From positions 1 to 42,798 of the forward strand of contig CANPZI010000023.1 of the NCBI GenBank assembly GCA_947588995.1: a stretch of 42,798 bases of DNA, written 5' to 3'. Positions 15,608 through 22,442 of this stretch are shown piece after piece; positions within the stretch are counted from its first letter, which is position 1; the number at the start of each line of letters is the position of its first letter. The translations under genes were made by a program, and so were the position numbers. The notes below the pieces were generated by a model that had not been told where the DNA came from, searched no databases, and worked only from the letters and a program-made list of their open reading frames with translations. This DNA comes from an uncultured Lachnospiraceae bacterium (GTDB taxonomy: Bacteria > Bacillota > Clostridia > Lachnospirales > Lachnospiraceae).

Positions 15608-15731
15608 TCTTCTCTCATCCAGACTGTACTGTCGGTTTTGGAATCTCACCAAATCAGCCGATGCGATCACGCTGCACCGGGTCGCGGACTATACCGCCGG
15701 TAGGGAATTGCACCCGACCCCGAAGAACTTT
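15608..15731 (-). ncRNA. FMN riboswitch (RFN element)
   Basis: The minus strand contains the conserved RFN blocks in order: TTCTTCGGGGTCGGGTG, AATTCCCTACCGGCGGTA, TAGTCCGCGACCC, GCTGATTTGGTGAGATTCCAAAACCGACAGTA and finally AGTCTGGATGAGAGAAG. The element controls riboflavin genes by sensing FMN. It is followed by a terminator hairpin (15522-15550) and then ribU, so the mechanism here is probably transcription termination. Confidence 0.97.
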
Positions 15732-15745
15732 TTCTGCTATAGGGG

Positions 15746-15774
15746 AGTATACACCCTGCGGGCGGATGCTGCAA
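15746..15774 (-). promoter_or_regulatory. Promoter of the FMN riboswitch-ribU transcript
   Basis: TTGCAG (15769-15774), a 17-nt spacer and TATACT (15746-15751) are on the minus strand. The expected start of transcription is a few bases before the first riboswitch block. Confidence 0.8.
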
Positions 15775-15841
15775 GAGGTATTTTGCATTTTCGGCCTTAT
15801 ATCTGTCAAAAACCTATAGAAACAACAGTGCTGTATTCTCT

Positions 15842-16219
15842 TTAACCCTGCATTTGCTGCAGCACTTCACTGTGTCCGGAAACGACATTCTTCAGAATCA
15901 CAATATCTGCAGACATATCATCCATTTGCTCCGTCTTCTCCAAATACCTTTTTGAAGTATCCAAATAACACGCTTCAATTGTGTTCAGTCTCGGTATCAC
16001 GCCATTCTCAAGCTGCACAACTCTGACATAGCGCATATCCGTTTCCAGCTTGTCCAACCGCGGCATCATGTTATGCACATCCGCTTCCAGCCCATCCAGC
16101 CTGTTATAAACCGGTTGAAGCTTCTCATCAAACTTCTGATCCAGTTTCTCTTCCAATTTCTCTTCCAGTTTCTCTTCCAGCAAATCCGATATTGCCGAGA
16201 GCATTTCTTGGTCTACCAT
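15842..16219 (-). CDS. Coiled-coil protein with EEKL repeats, unknown function
   Basis: The 125-residue protein starts at MVDQEMLSAISDLLEEK, with AAAGGAGG about 8 nt upstream. The first third contains near-exact heptad-like repeats (LEEKLEEKLEEKLDQKFDEKL, residues about 13-33), then DGLEADVHNMMPRLDKLETDMRYV and further heptads to the end. No membrane segment or catalytic motif is visible. I recall similar short coiled-coil proteins starting MV.EEML.AIS in Lachnospiraceae, of unknown function. The gene stands alone with its own promoter and a conspicuous inverted repeat in its leader. The open frame extends upstream across the inverted repeat region but without an SD. Confidence 0.8.
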   Translation of the reverse strand: MVDQEMLSAISDLLEEKLEEKLEEKLDQKFDEKLQPVYNRLDGLEADVHNMMPRLDKLETDMRYVRVVQLENGVIPRLNTIEACYLDTSKRYLEKTEQMDDMSADIVILKNVVSGHSEVLQQMQG

Positions 16220-16329
16220 TCTTTTTCCTCCTTTGATGTGACACCGACGGAAGGAACCGCTTTCCGCCGGATAAACAATAGTGTCATGAAATCTTGGCGA
16301 AAAGCCAGACACCGCGATTTCCGGTGTAT

Positions 16330-16359
16330 CGCACATGAATTTCAGAAATTTATTGTGCG
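16330..16359. promoter_or_regulatory. Imperfect inverted repeat in the leader of the coiled-coil gene
   Basis: CGCACATGAATTTC and GAAATTTATTGTGCG are near-perfect complements (one bulge, one mismatch) separated by 2 nt. The dyad starts 21 bp downstream of the candidate -10 and lies 111 nt before the gene. It could be an operator or a transcript hairpin. There is no T-tract, so it is not a normal terminator. Confidence 0.55.
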
Positions 16360-16379
16360 AGAATTAATTTCATGTATCC

Positions 16380-16408
16380 ACCTTATCACGCCCGAAAGGA
16401 AAAAGCAA
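16380..16408 (-). promoter_or_regulatory. Promoter of the coiled-coil gene
   Basis: TTGCTT (16403-16408), a 17-nt spacer and TAAGGT (16380-16385) with the extended TGA element are on the minus strand. The surrounding DNA (16409-16440) is AT-rich. Confidence 0.6.
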
Positions 16409-16466
16409 GTTAAATTTGAATTTAATTAAACGTTTTTTCGTTTGCCCGCACATCTCGCCGTAATTT

Positions 16467-18512
16467 TCATTGCAGCGTGTCCGCATGAAAGGTCAGTGTA
16501 TACTCAATCTCGTGCGGCGTACTCATCGCCACCGTGTCTCCGGTCACGGTAAGTTCCTCATCAAGCGCCGCCACAGGAATCTCAAAGACGGAATTGCCGC
16601 TTTGATTCACCGGCATATATTTCTTGCCCTCCACAATCATGTAGTCATAGTTTGGGCTGTTCCACTCCACTCTGGCCGTCATCTCACCGTCTCTGACGGT
16701 GAGTTCTGCGGGGGAGAGAATCTCGGCCTTGCCGCTGCCGCCCGCGAAAGTAAAGGCAATGCTGTATGTGCCGTCTTTCAGTTCGCCTGCTCCCGCTTTC
16801 GCGCTGCCCGTATCCGTACTCTGTCCGCCGTTTTCATCCGCAGCGCCGGCTTTCTGCTCCGTCATCGGTTTCTCCGCATCTTCAGGCTCAGCCGCTTCGG
16901 AGACACTGACCTTATGATCGTACCATGTCCCTTTCCTGCCGAGAATCGCCAGATCGAACTCCGTATCGAGCGCCGGCACCGGCACATCGAAGCCGTACAC
17001 CTCTTCTGTCGTACCGTCCGCGTAGACCACCGTGTCCGTCGTGGGCTCCAGAACCTCCGCGCCCGCTTTCTGTGCATCCGCCGCGAGCCCGGGATAAAGG
17101 TTTACGATATTTTGGGAACTGAGCGAGATATGGATCGTCATCTCCCCGTTTCTCACCGTCAGCGTGCCTCTGCCATCATAAGCCTCGTTCACCTTGAACA
17201 TACTGCTGTCCGTCTGAAACCTAGCCGTATATATGCCGTCCGTCACCGCAGTTCCCGGCAGCTTTGCCTGCTGCCGCTGCAGTTCGGATGCCGCCGCCGT
17301 GTGCGCCACATAGATGTCCTGAATCGCCGGGATCGCCCCCAAGCCCGCAATCTGTGTCTCCACACTGTCAAAGTGACCGCTCGCCGCAAACATGCTTGCC
17401 CAGGAGTCCGCCTCCTCGCCGGCCATGTCGTTGTTGGCGTGGTCGCCCGCCACCACCATCAGCGGCCGCAGGATCACCTTTTTATATCCGGCCTGCGCTG
17501 CCGCGTCAATCACGGCCTCGCAGGAGGTCTCTTCCGGTTCTCCCTCCACCGTGCCGATATACACATTATCATATTCCAAGTCCGCCATCTGCGTCTGCAT
17601 CTGGCTGTAAGACACTTTCGCCGTATGCGCCGTGCCGTGTCCCATGAACACGAATGCCGCTCCATCCTCCTGCGCCGCAGCCGGACTGTCGTATCCCGCC
17701 TCCTGCACCGCAGCCTCCGTGATCGCCTGCGCGACCGCTTCCTTGTCCGCGTTGACCGCAGCCGCATCCGCGCCCACCTCTCCGAGAAGGGGCTCCGCAA
17801 TCTTCACCGACTCGAAACGGTCCGCATATGCCGTCAGTGCCTCCATCAACTCGTCGTACTCCGCGCCGTGCATCAGATGAGTCGGCTGCACCACCAGATG
17901 CTTCACGCCGTTTGCCGCCGCGCGCTCCAGCGCCTGATCCATATTGTCAATAAATTCGCCGTCTCTGGCCTGTATATGATTGATGATGATCTGTGCGGTA
18001 AAAGCCCGTCTGACGGACCAGTCGGGATTCGCCTGCGCGATTGCGTCCTCGATGCCCTTAATATCACTGACACGGCTGTCATTAAAAGATGTGCCGAAGC
18101 TCACCACCAGAATCTCATTCTCACCGATCTCGTCCTGGTTGCGCGGATCATCTTTAGATGCGTCGCCCGTGTCCCTGCCAAAGTAATCCGGGTCGGCAAA
18201 CTCCCCGGACACCAGCTCTTTCTGGGCGTCCGTCAGCGCGTCCCACGCCTCTTTTGCCCGGGCGCACTGCGCGTCCGTCTCTTCCGTTCTCTGCTGCACA
18301 TAGATCGCGTCGATCAGCGCCGCGACTTCATCCGCCGCCGCCTGGTCCGAGAGGGCAGCCGCGCCCTCCTCTGCACTCGCTCCGTTTTCCTCCGTCTGCG
18401 CTTCAGTCTCCTGTGTCTGTGCCGTCTGTGTCGTCTCACTGCCGCAGCCTGCAGCAAGCACGGCGCAGGCCAGCGATCCCGCCAGTAAAATACCGATGTG
18501 TTTCTTTTTCAT
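16467..18512 (-). CDS. cbiK: Secreted lipoprotein sirohydrochlorin cobaltochelatase-like CbiK with two C-terminal repeats
   Basis: The 681-residue protein starts with a lipoprotein signal, MKKKHIGILLAG...LAAGC (lipid Cys23), then an acidic linker. Residues about 131-405 are a CbiK-type class II chelatase: VVSFGTSFNDSR, QPTHLMHGAEY, FMGHGTAHT (H292) and VVAGDHANNDMAG (H358). The spacing of H292 and H358 resembles the two catalytic histidines of CbiK. Residues about 424-541 and 578-681 are two related beta-rich domains starting DGIY/DGTY, with LTVRNGEMT/LTVRDGEMT and S.N....Y; they resemble NEAT-like or iron-transport-associated domains, tentatively. CbiK normally inserts Co2+ into sirohydrochlorin in the cytoplasm, but this one is predicted to be anchored outside. 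The ATG at 18512 has GGAGGG 4 nt upstream; a longer frame to 18605 runs through the terminator and is rejected. A cobalamin riboswitch precedes it. Confidence 0.9.
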   Translation of the reverse strand: MKKKHIGILLAGSLACAVLAAGCGSETTQTAQTQETEAQTEENGASAEEGAAALSDQAAADEVAALIDAIYVQQRTEETDAQCARAKEAWDALTDAQKELVSGEFADPDYFGRDTGDASKDDPRNQDEIGENEILVVSFGTSFNDSRVSDIKGIEDAIAQANPDWSVRRAFTAQIIINHIQARDGEFIDNMDQALERAAANGVKHLVVQPTHLMHGAEYDELMEALTAYADRFESVKIAEPLLGEVGADAAAVNADKEAVAQAITEAAVQEAGYDSPAAAQEDGAAFVFMGHGTAHTAKVSYSQMQTQMADLEYDNVYIGTVEGEPEETSCEAVIDAAAQAGYKKVILRPLMVVAGDHANNDMAGEEADSWASMFAASGHFDSVETQIAGLGAIPAIQDIYVAHTAAASELQRQQAKLPGTAVTDGIYTARFQTDSSMFKVNEAYDGRGTLTVRNGEMTIHISLSSQNIVNLYPGLAADAQKAGAEVLEPTTDTVVYADGTTEEVYGFDVPVPALDTEFDLAILGRKGTWYDHKVSVSEAAEPEDAEKPMTEQKAGAADENGGQSTDTGSAKAGAGELKDGTYSIAFTFAGGSGKAEILSPAELTVRDGEMTARVEWNSPNYDYMIVEGKKYMPVNQSGNSVFEIPVAALDEELTVTGDTVAMSTPHEIEYTLTFHADTLQ

Positions 18513-18524
18513 GATGCCCTCCGT

Positions 18525-18571
18525 AAAAAAATCCTCCGCCGCAGTTCTCACACCACTGCGGCAAAGGATTT
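18525..18571 (-). terminator. Intrinsic terminator of the cobalamin riboswitch
   Basis: On the minus strand a long stem built of AAATCCT, GCCGCAGT / ACTGCGGC, AGGATT with a 9-nt loop is followed by seven T. The cbiK SD begins just after the T-tract. This is the likely off switch when cobalamin is bound. Confidence 0.9.
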
Positions 18572-18679
18572 GCATACCAAAAGAAACTCGCGGAACGCCG
18601 ACCATACGGCGGTCTTCCCGCAGTTTTACTCACGTACAACCAATGACTCGTGGCCTGAGACTGTCGTCTCCGTACCGGC

Positions 18680-19049
18680 CATCGGCAGGTTTCCTGACTT
18701 GCAGATCATTGTGTGATGCCGCCTTCCCGTGAAGTAAATTTGCTGCGCAGATTAACCGAAGTAAATCCGCTTCGCGGATTAACTTCTGAAATTTGCTTCG
18801 CAAATTTCCCAATTTCCGTTACCAAAAAGTTGTTTCGCTTCACAGTGGCTGTGTTTTCCACACAGGCATCATACTCCCTGTTTACAGTGACGAGTTCGTG
18901 CAGGACTTGCACCTGCTTCCCTTTTACCCGCTGCCATCGAACACTGCACCGCACACAGTTCGGCCTGACCCGGCTGTCTCGCCGCATCCCGCCGCACACT
19001 TGTCCGGCGCCTCCGACACAGCGGCACCGACTGCCTATTCAGTTTTCAC
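18680..19049 (-). ncRNA. Cobalamin riboswitch, expanded by inserted hairpins
   Basis: On the minus strand the conserved blocks appear in order: GGCAGTCGGTGCC (19023-19035), AAAAGGGAAGCAGGTGCAAG, TCGTCACTGTAAACAGGG, CACAGCCACTGTGAAG (B12 box region, about 18838-18853), GGGAAGGC (18721-18728) and AAGTCAGGAAACCTGCC (18684-18700). GGCAG at the 5' end pairs with CTGCC at the 3' end. A usual aptamer is about 200 nt, while this one is about 370 nt. Two peripheral parts are enlarged: the arm between GGTGCC and AAAAGGGAA, and the region between GCCACTGTGAAG and CTTCACGGGAAGGC, which holds three palindromic repeats (18731-18808). GTGAAG and CTTCAC could close a stem around the insert. A terminator and cbiK follow. 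Confidence 0.93.
18731..18808. repeat. Three tandem palindromic elements inside the cobalamin riboswitch
   Basis: Unit 1 (18731-18757) begins GAAGTAAATTTGC, loop TGC, then GCAGATTAAC. Unit 2 (18758-18786) is almost perfect: GAAGT-A-AATCCGC, loop TTC, GCGGATT-A-ACTTC. Unit 3 (18788-18808) is perfect: GAAATTTGC, loop TTC, GCAAATTTC. The units share the GAAGT...ACTTC ends and the arm mismatch with the copies at 1847-1895 and 13530-13556. They occupy a peripheral arm of the riboswitch between its conserved GCCACTG and GGGAAGGC blocks. Confidence 0.88.
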
Positions 19050-19056
19050 GGTGACT

Positions 19057-19085
19057 ATCATAGCACAGACTGTCTCCCGCGTCAA
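19057..19085 (-). promoter_or_regulatory. Promoter of the cobalamin riboswitch-cbiK transcript
   Basis: TTGACG (19080-19085), a 17-nt spacer and TATGAT (19057-19062) form a strong sigma-A-type promoter on the minus strand. The predicted start, near 19050, agrees with the 5' end of the riboswitch. Confidence 0.85.
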
Positions 19086-19132
19086 TCTGCGATGTCACGC
19101 ACAGACACGGCAGGCATACGGGCGCGGCCGTA

Positions 19133-19435
19133 TCACTCTTTGCCTGGCGGATCCCGTCGCTCCTCCGTGTCCGATCTGCGCGTCATCTCAGTGACGGTGC
19201 GGATATGCGCCATCACATACGCATAGCCGTCCTCACCGTGGGGGATATTGCACGCCGTACAATCCTTGACGCCCCGCGCCGTGTAGCGGAAATGGCCGCC
19301 GCACCGATCGCCCAGCGCATAGAGAGGACAGTAACAGAACAGACAGTTGAAATTCTGCGCATCCGCCTCCTGATGACAGGGGAAATATTGACATGCCCTG
19401 TTGCTGAAATATTGTGCGCTGTTTTCTTTCACCAT
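19133..19435 (-). CDS. Cysteine-rich small domain protein
   Basis: The 100-residue protein starts at MVKENSAQYFSNRACQYFPCHQ, with TTTGGAG about 8 nt upstream. It carries eight or more cysteines in the pattern ACQYFPCH, FNCLFCYCPLY, RCGGHF and DCTACNIPH, and ends with a helical segment GYAYVMAHIRTV. I associate this pattern with the 'cysteine-rich small domain' family, often found near cobalamin genes; this is recollection. The cysteines and histidines suggest a metal or Fe-S site. It lies between tex and the cobalamin-riboswitch-controlled cbiK, but the strong promoter at 19057-19085 makes cbiK a separate transcript. An upstream extension to 19525 is open but lacks family resemblance and an SD. 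Confidence 0.83.
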   Translation of the reverse strand: MVKENSAQYFSNRACQYFPCHQEADAQNFNCLFCYCPLYALGDRCGGHFRYTARGVKDCTACNIPHGEDGYAYVMAHIRTVTEMTRRSDTEERRDPPGKE

Positions 19436-19538
19436 TTTTTCACTCCAAAACTTCCACACTCTATATGGCATAAACGCTCCGACGTGCCTGCTGCCGCTAT
19501 CCGCCCAAACTTTTCCCTGTCCCAAAACACCGTCACCC

Positions 19539-21917
19539 TTACGGCGATGCCTCCTGTTTGATCTTCATGGTCAGGCCGATGCGTTTCTTCGCAAGATCCA
19601 CAGAGAGTACCTGCACGTCCACTACATCGCCCACGCTGACCGCCTCCAGAGGATGTTTGATATATTTGTCCGTGATCTGCGAGATGTGCACCAGACCGTC
19701 CTGATGGACGCCGATATCCACGAACGCGCCGAAGTCTATGACGTTGCGTACTGTCCCTTTCAGGATCATACCGGGTTTTAAGTCCTTCATATCCAGCACG
19801 TCGCTGCGCAGGATCGGAGCAGGCATGTCCTCACGGGGATCGCGCCCCGGCTTTTCCAGCTCTTTCAGGATATCCGTCAGCGTGATCTCACCGATGCCCA
19901 GCTCCTCCGCCAGCTTTTTCCTGTCTTTGATTTTCTTCTCCAGGCTGCCGCCCTCCGCCTCGGGCCTGCCCGCCGCACCTTTTTTAGATGTGACATTTAT
20001 GTCGTTATTGCTTTCCAGCGTGACGCCGCCCATAGCCGCCGCCAGCGCCTTGCCCATGGCGGTGTCGGTGTTGCGGATGACGATCTTCTTCTGCTGCGGC
20101 TTTTTCTCTTTCACAGGCTTTTCTCTGCTTCCGGCTGCTTTCTGCGCCGCCGCTTTCTTCTGCGCCTCCCTGACATCCTCCATAGTGAGCCCCAGCCTGT
20201 CCATCAGTTTCCGCGCCGCCTCATAGGATTCCGGATGTACGCCGGTGGCGTCGAGAGGATTGTCGCCGTCCGCGATGCGCAGGAAACCGGCGCACTGTTC
20301 ATAGGCTTTCGGCCCCAGCTTGGCTACTTTCAGAAGCTGGGCACGATTCTTAAATCTGCCGTTCTGCTCGCGGTAGTCCACAATATTTCTGGCAATCACT
20401 TTGGTCACACCGGAGACATATTCCAGCAGCGAGGCAGAGGCGGTATTCAAATCCACACCGACCCTGTTTACGCTGTCCTCCACTACACCGCCCAGTGCCT
20501 CGCTCAGCTTTTTCTGGTTCATGTCGTGCTGGTACTGCCCGACACCGATGGAGCGCGGGTCGATCTTCACCAGCTCCGCCAGCGGATCCTGCAGTCTCCG
20601 CGCGATGGACGCGGCGCTTCGCTGTCCCACGTCAAAATTCGGAAATTCCTCCGTCGCCAGCTTGCTGGCGGAATATACCGATGCACCCGCCTCATTGACG
20701 ATCACATACTGCACCGGCGTATCCAGCTCTTTCAAAAGTTCCACGATGACCTGCTCGGACTCGCGGGAGGCCGTGCCGTTTCCCACAGAGATGAGTGAAA
20801 CCTTGTATTTTTTGATCAGCCGCTTCAGTTCCGCCTTGGCCTCCGCCACCTTGTTCTGTGGCGCGGTGGGATAGATCACTTTCGTGTCGAGCACCTTGCC
20901 GGTCTCGTCCACCACCGCCAGCTTACAGCCCGTGCGGAAAGCCGGATCCCAGCCGAGCACTACCCTGCCCGCGATGGGCGGCTGCATCAGCAGCTGTTCC
21001 AGATTTCTGCCAAACACGGCGATGGCGCTGTCCTCCGCTTTCTCCGTCATATCATTGCGAATCTCCCGCTCGATGGCCGGCGCAATCAGCCTGTCATAGC
21101 TGTCGGCGACGACCTCCTCCAAAATCGGTGTGGTGACAGGATTGTCATTTTTTAGCACTTTCTTGCGCAGATACTGCAGGATGCGCTCTGTGGGTGCCTC
21201 GATCTTCACGATCAGGAATTTTTCATTCTCGCCGCGGTTGATCGCCAGCGTCCTGTGCCCTGCCACTTTTTTGATCGGCTCCTCATATTGATAGTAAGTC
21301 TCGTAAACGCTCTGCGCTTTCTCGTCCCTGGCCGCGCTCACCAGCTTTCCCTCTTCCACAGTGATATTGCGGATATAGATGCGGTAGTCCGCCTCGTCCG
21401 AGATCATCTCCGCAATAATGTCTTTCGCGCCCTGCAGCGCCTCCGCCGCCGACCGCACAGATTTCGTCTCGTCCGCGTCCTCGCGGATATACTTCGCCGC
21501 CTCCGTTTCAATCGGCTCCGCCGTCTCCTGTGCCAGGATAAACCGCGCCAGACCGTCCAGCCCTTTCTCTTTCGCCACACTGGCTCTCGTCTTTCGCTTC
21601 GGGCGATAGGGCCGGTACAGATCTTCCACGACCACCATCGTCTCGGCTGCGGCAATACGCTCTTTCAACTCATCAGTCAGCTTCCCCTGCTCCTCGATGC
21701 TCTTAAGCACCTGCTCTTTCTTCTCTTCCAGACTGCGCAGATAAGTCAGCCGCTCGTCCAGCGTCCGCAGTGCCTCATCGTTCAGGGAGCCCGTCGCCTC
21801 CTTGCGGTATCTGGCAATAAAAGGGATCGTATTGCCCTCGTCGATCAGCTTCACGGCAGCTTCCACCTGCCATTTTTCCACCCGCAGTTCTTCTTTCAAT
21901 TTTTGGATAATATCCAT
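19539..21917 (-). CDS. tex: Tex-family S1 RNA-binding protein (YqgF/RuvX-HhH-S1)
   Basis: Tex is a conserved cytoplasmic nucleic-acid-binding protein linked to transcription. At 792 residues it is slightly long for the family. In order: an N-terminal helical domain (WQVEAAVKLIDEGNTIPFIARYRKEATG), the YqgF-like RNase H-fold domain (GWDPAFRTGCKLAVVDETG), the helix-hairpin-helix region (SVNRVGVDLNTASASLLEYVSG), and the C-terminal S1 domain (LKGTVRNVIDFGAFVDIGVHQDGLVHISQ). A Lys/Ala/Gln/Glu-rich segment of roughly 70-80 residues is inserted between the HhH part and the ELEKPGRDPR motif, and is probably disordered. GGAGG lies 5 nt upstream of the ATG. The gene follows the response regulator gene after a terminator-like hairpin. 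Confidence 0.95.
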   Translation of the reverse strand: MDIIQKLKEELRVEKWQVEAAVKLIDEGNTIPFIARYRKEATGSLNDEALRTLDERLTYLRSLEEKKEQVLKSIEEQGKLTDELKERIAAAETMVVVEDLYRPYRPKRKTRASVAKEKGLDGLARFILAQETAEPIETEAAKYIREDADETKSVRSAAEALQGAKDIIAEMISDEADYRIYIRNITVEEGKLVSAARDEKAQSVYETYYQYEEPIKKVAGHRTLAINRGENEKFLIVKIEAPTERILQYLRKKVLKNDNPVTTPILEEVVADSYDRLIAPAIEREIRNDMTEKAEDSAIAVFGRNLEQLLMQPPIAGRVVLGWDPAFRTGCKLAVVDETGKVLDTKVIYPTAPQNKVAEAKAELKRLIKKYKVSLISVGNGTASRESEQVIVELLKELDTPVQYVIVNEAGASVYSASKLATEEFPNFDVGQRSAASIARRLQDPLAELVKIDPRSIGVGQYQHDMNQKKLSEALGGVVEDSVNRVGVDLNTASASLLEYVSGVTKVIARNIVDYREQNGRFKNRAQLLKVAKLGPKAYEQCAGFLRIADGDNPLDATGVHPESYEAARKLMDRLGLTMEDVREAQKKAAAQKAAGSREKPVKEKKPQQKKIVIRNTDTAMGKALAAAMGGVTLESNNDINVTSKKGAAGRPEAEGGSLEKKIKDRKKLAEELGIGEITLTDILKELEKPGRDPREDMPAPILRSDVLDMKDLKPGMILKGTVRNVIDFGAFVDIGVHQDGLVHISQITDKYIKHPLEAVSVGDVVDVQVLSVDLAKKRIGLTMKIKQEASP

Positions 21918-21938
21918 CTCTTCCTCCGCTTTTTCCTG

Positions 21939-21974
21939 TAAAAACAGAGTGACCTGCCGCCTGACAGATCACTC
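21939..21974 (-). terminator. Terminator-like hairpin between the response regulator and tex
   Basis: On the minus strand GAGTGATCTG and CAGGTCACTC pair (with wobbles) around an 8-nt loop, followed by TGTTTTTAC. It lies just after the stop of the response regulator and 22 nt before tex. Since little room remains for a tex promoter, it may be a partial terminator or attenuator. Confidence 0.55.
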
Positions 21975-21985
21975 CTATATCCATC

Positions 21986-22378
21986 CTATCCCCACAGGGA
22001 GTCGCTCAAAATCTTCTCTATCTTCTCTAACAGCACACGTTCCACAATCGGCTTCACCGCGTAATCTTTCGCACCGTAAGAAAAGGCTTTCATCACGGCA
22101 TCCTTGTCGCTGTTGGACGTCAGGAAAATGACCGGCGGCACATTGACATCCCCATACAGCTTCTTGATCTGCGTGAGCAGCTGATAACCGTTGATCTCCG
22201 GCATCTCCACGTCCAGAATAATCAGATCCGGCCTGTCGGGCTGCTTTTGAGTCAGATACTCAAGCGCGCGGCTTCCTTTGGAAAACGGCATGAATTCATA
22301 CTTCTTTCCCAATAGATTCATCAGCATTTTCAAAACAATCGAACTGTCGTCCACCGCCATGATAAGCTTTTTGTTCAT
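21986..22378 (-). CDS. Single-domain CheY-like response regulator
   Basis: The 130-residue receiver domain has no output domain. It contains the acidic pair MAVDDSS, the phospho-acceptor in LIILDVEMPEINGYQLL, the FLTSNSD switch and the YAVKPI lysine. The start at 22378 (MNKKLIM) follows GGGAGG by 9 nt. It is encoded 64 nt downstream of the hybrid kinase that probably phosphorylates it, directly or through the kinase HPt domain. The length equals that of the receiver on the other side of the kinase, but the sequences differ clearly. Confidence 0.93.
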   Translation of the reverse strand: MNKKLIMAVDDSSIVLKMLMNLLGKKYEFMPFSKGSRALEYLTQKQPDRPDLIILDVEMPEINGYQLLTQIKKLYGDVNVPPVIFLTSNSDKDAVMKAFSYGAKDYAVKPIVERVLLEKIEKILSDSLWG

Positions 22379-22442
22379 CTTTCTTATCCTCCCTGCTTCT
22401 CGCATCATATTTTTGAGACAGGCGTCCGCGAAACGCCGTCTT

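Noticed and set aside
16125..16190. Tandem DNA repeat in the coiled-coil gene as a mobile or satellite repeat
   Set aside because: The repeat (cttccagtttct units) encodes in-frame EEKL heptads and fits a coiled coil. It is best explained as protein-level repetition.
16470..18488. A 672-codon open frame on the plus strand opposite cbiK
   Set aside because: It is rich in Arg and His, has no recognisable domain or SD, and mirrors the GC-rich codons of cbiK on the other strand. It is a shadow.
18513..18605. Upstream in-frame extension of the CbiK protein (start at 18605)
   Set aside because: This stretch contains the riboswitch terminator and the SD of the later ATG. A lipoprotein signal begins exactly at the ATG at 18512.
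18731..18808. A CRISPR array because of repeated hairpins
   Set aside because: Units are contiguous with no spacers of uniform length, the repeats are degenerate, and there are no cas genes.
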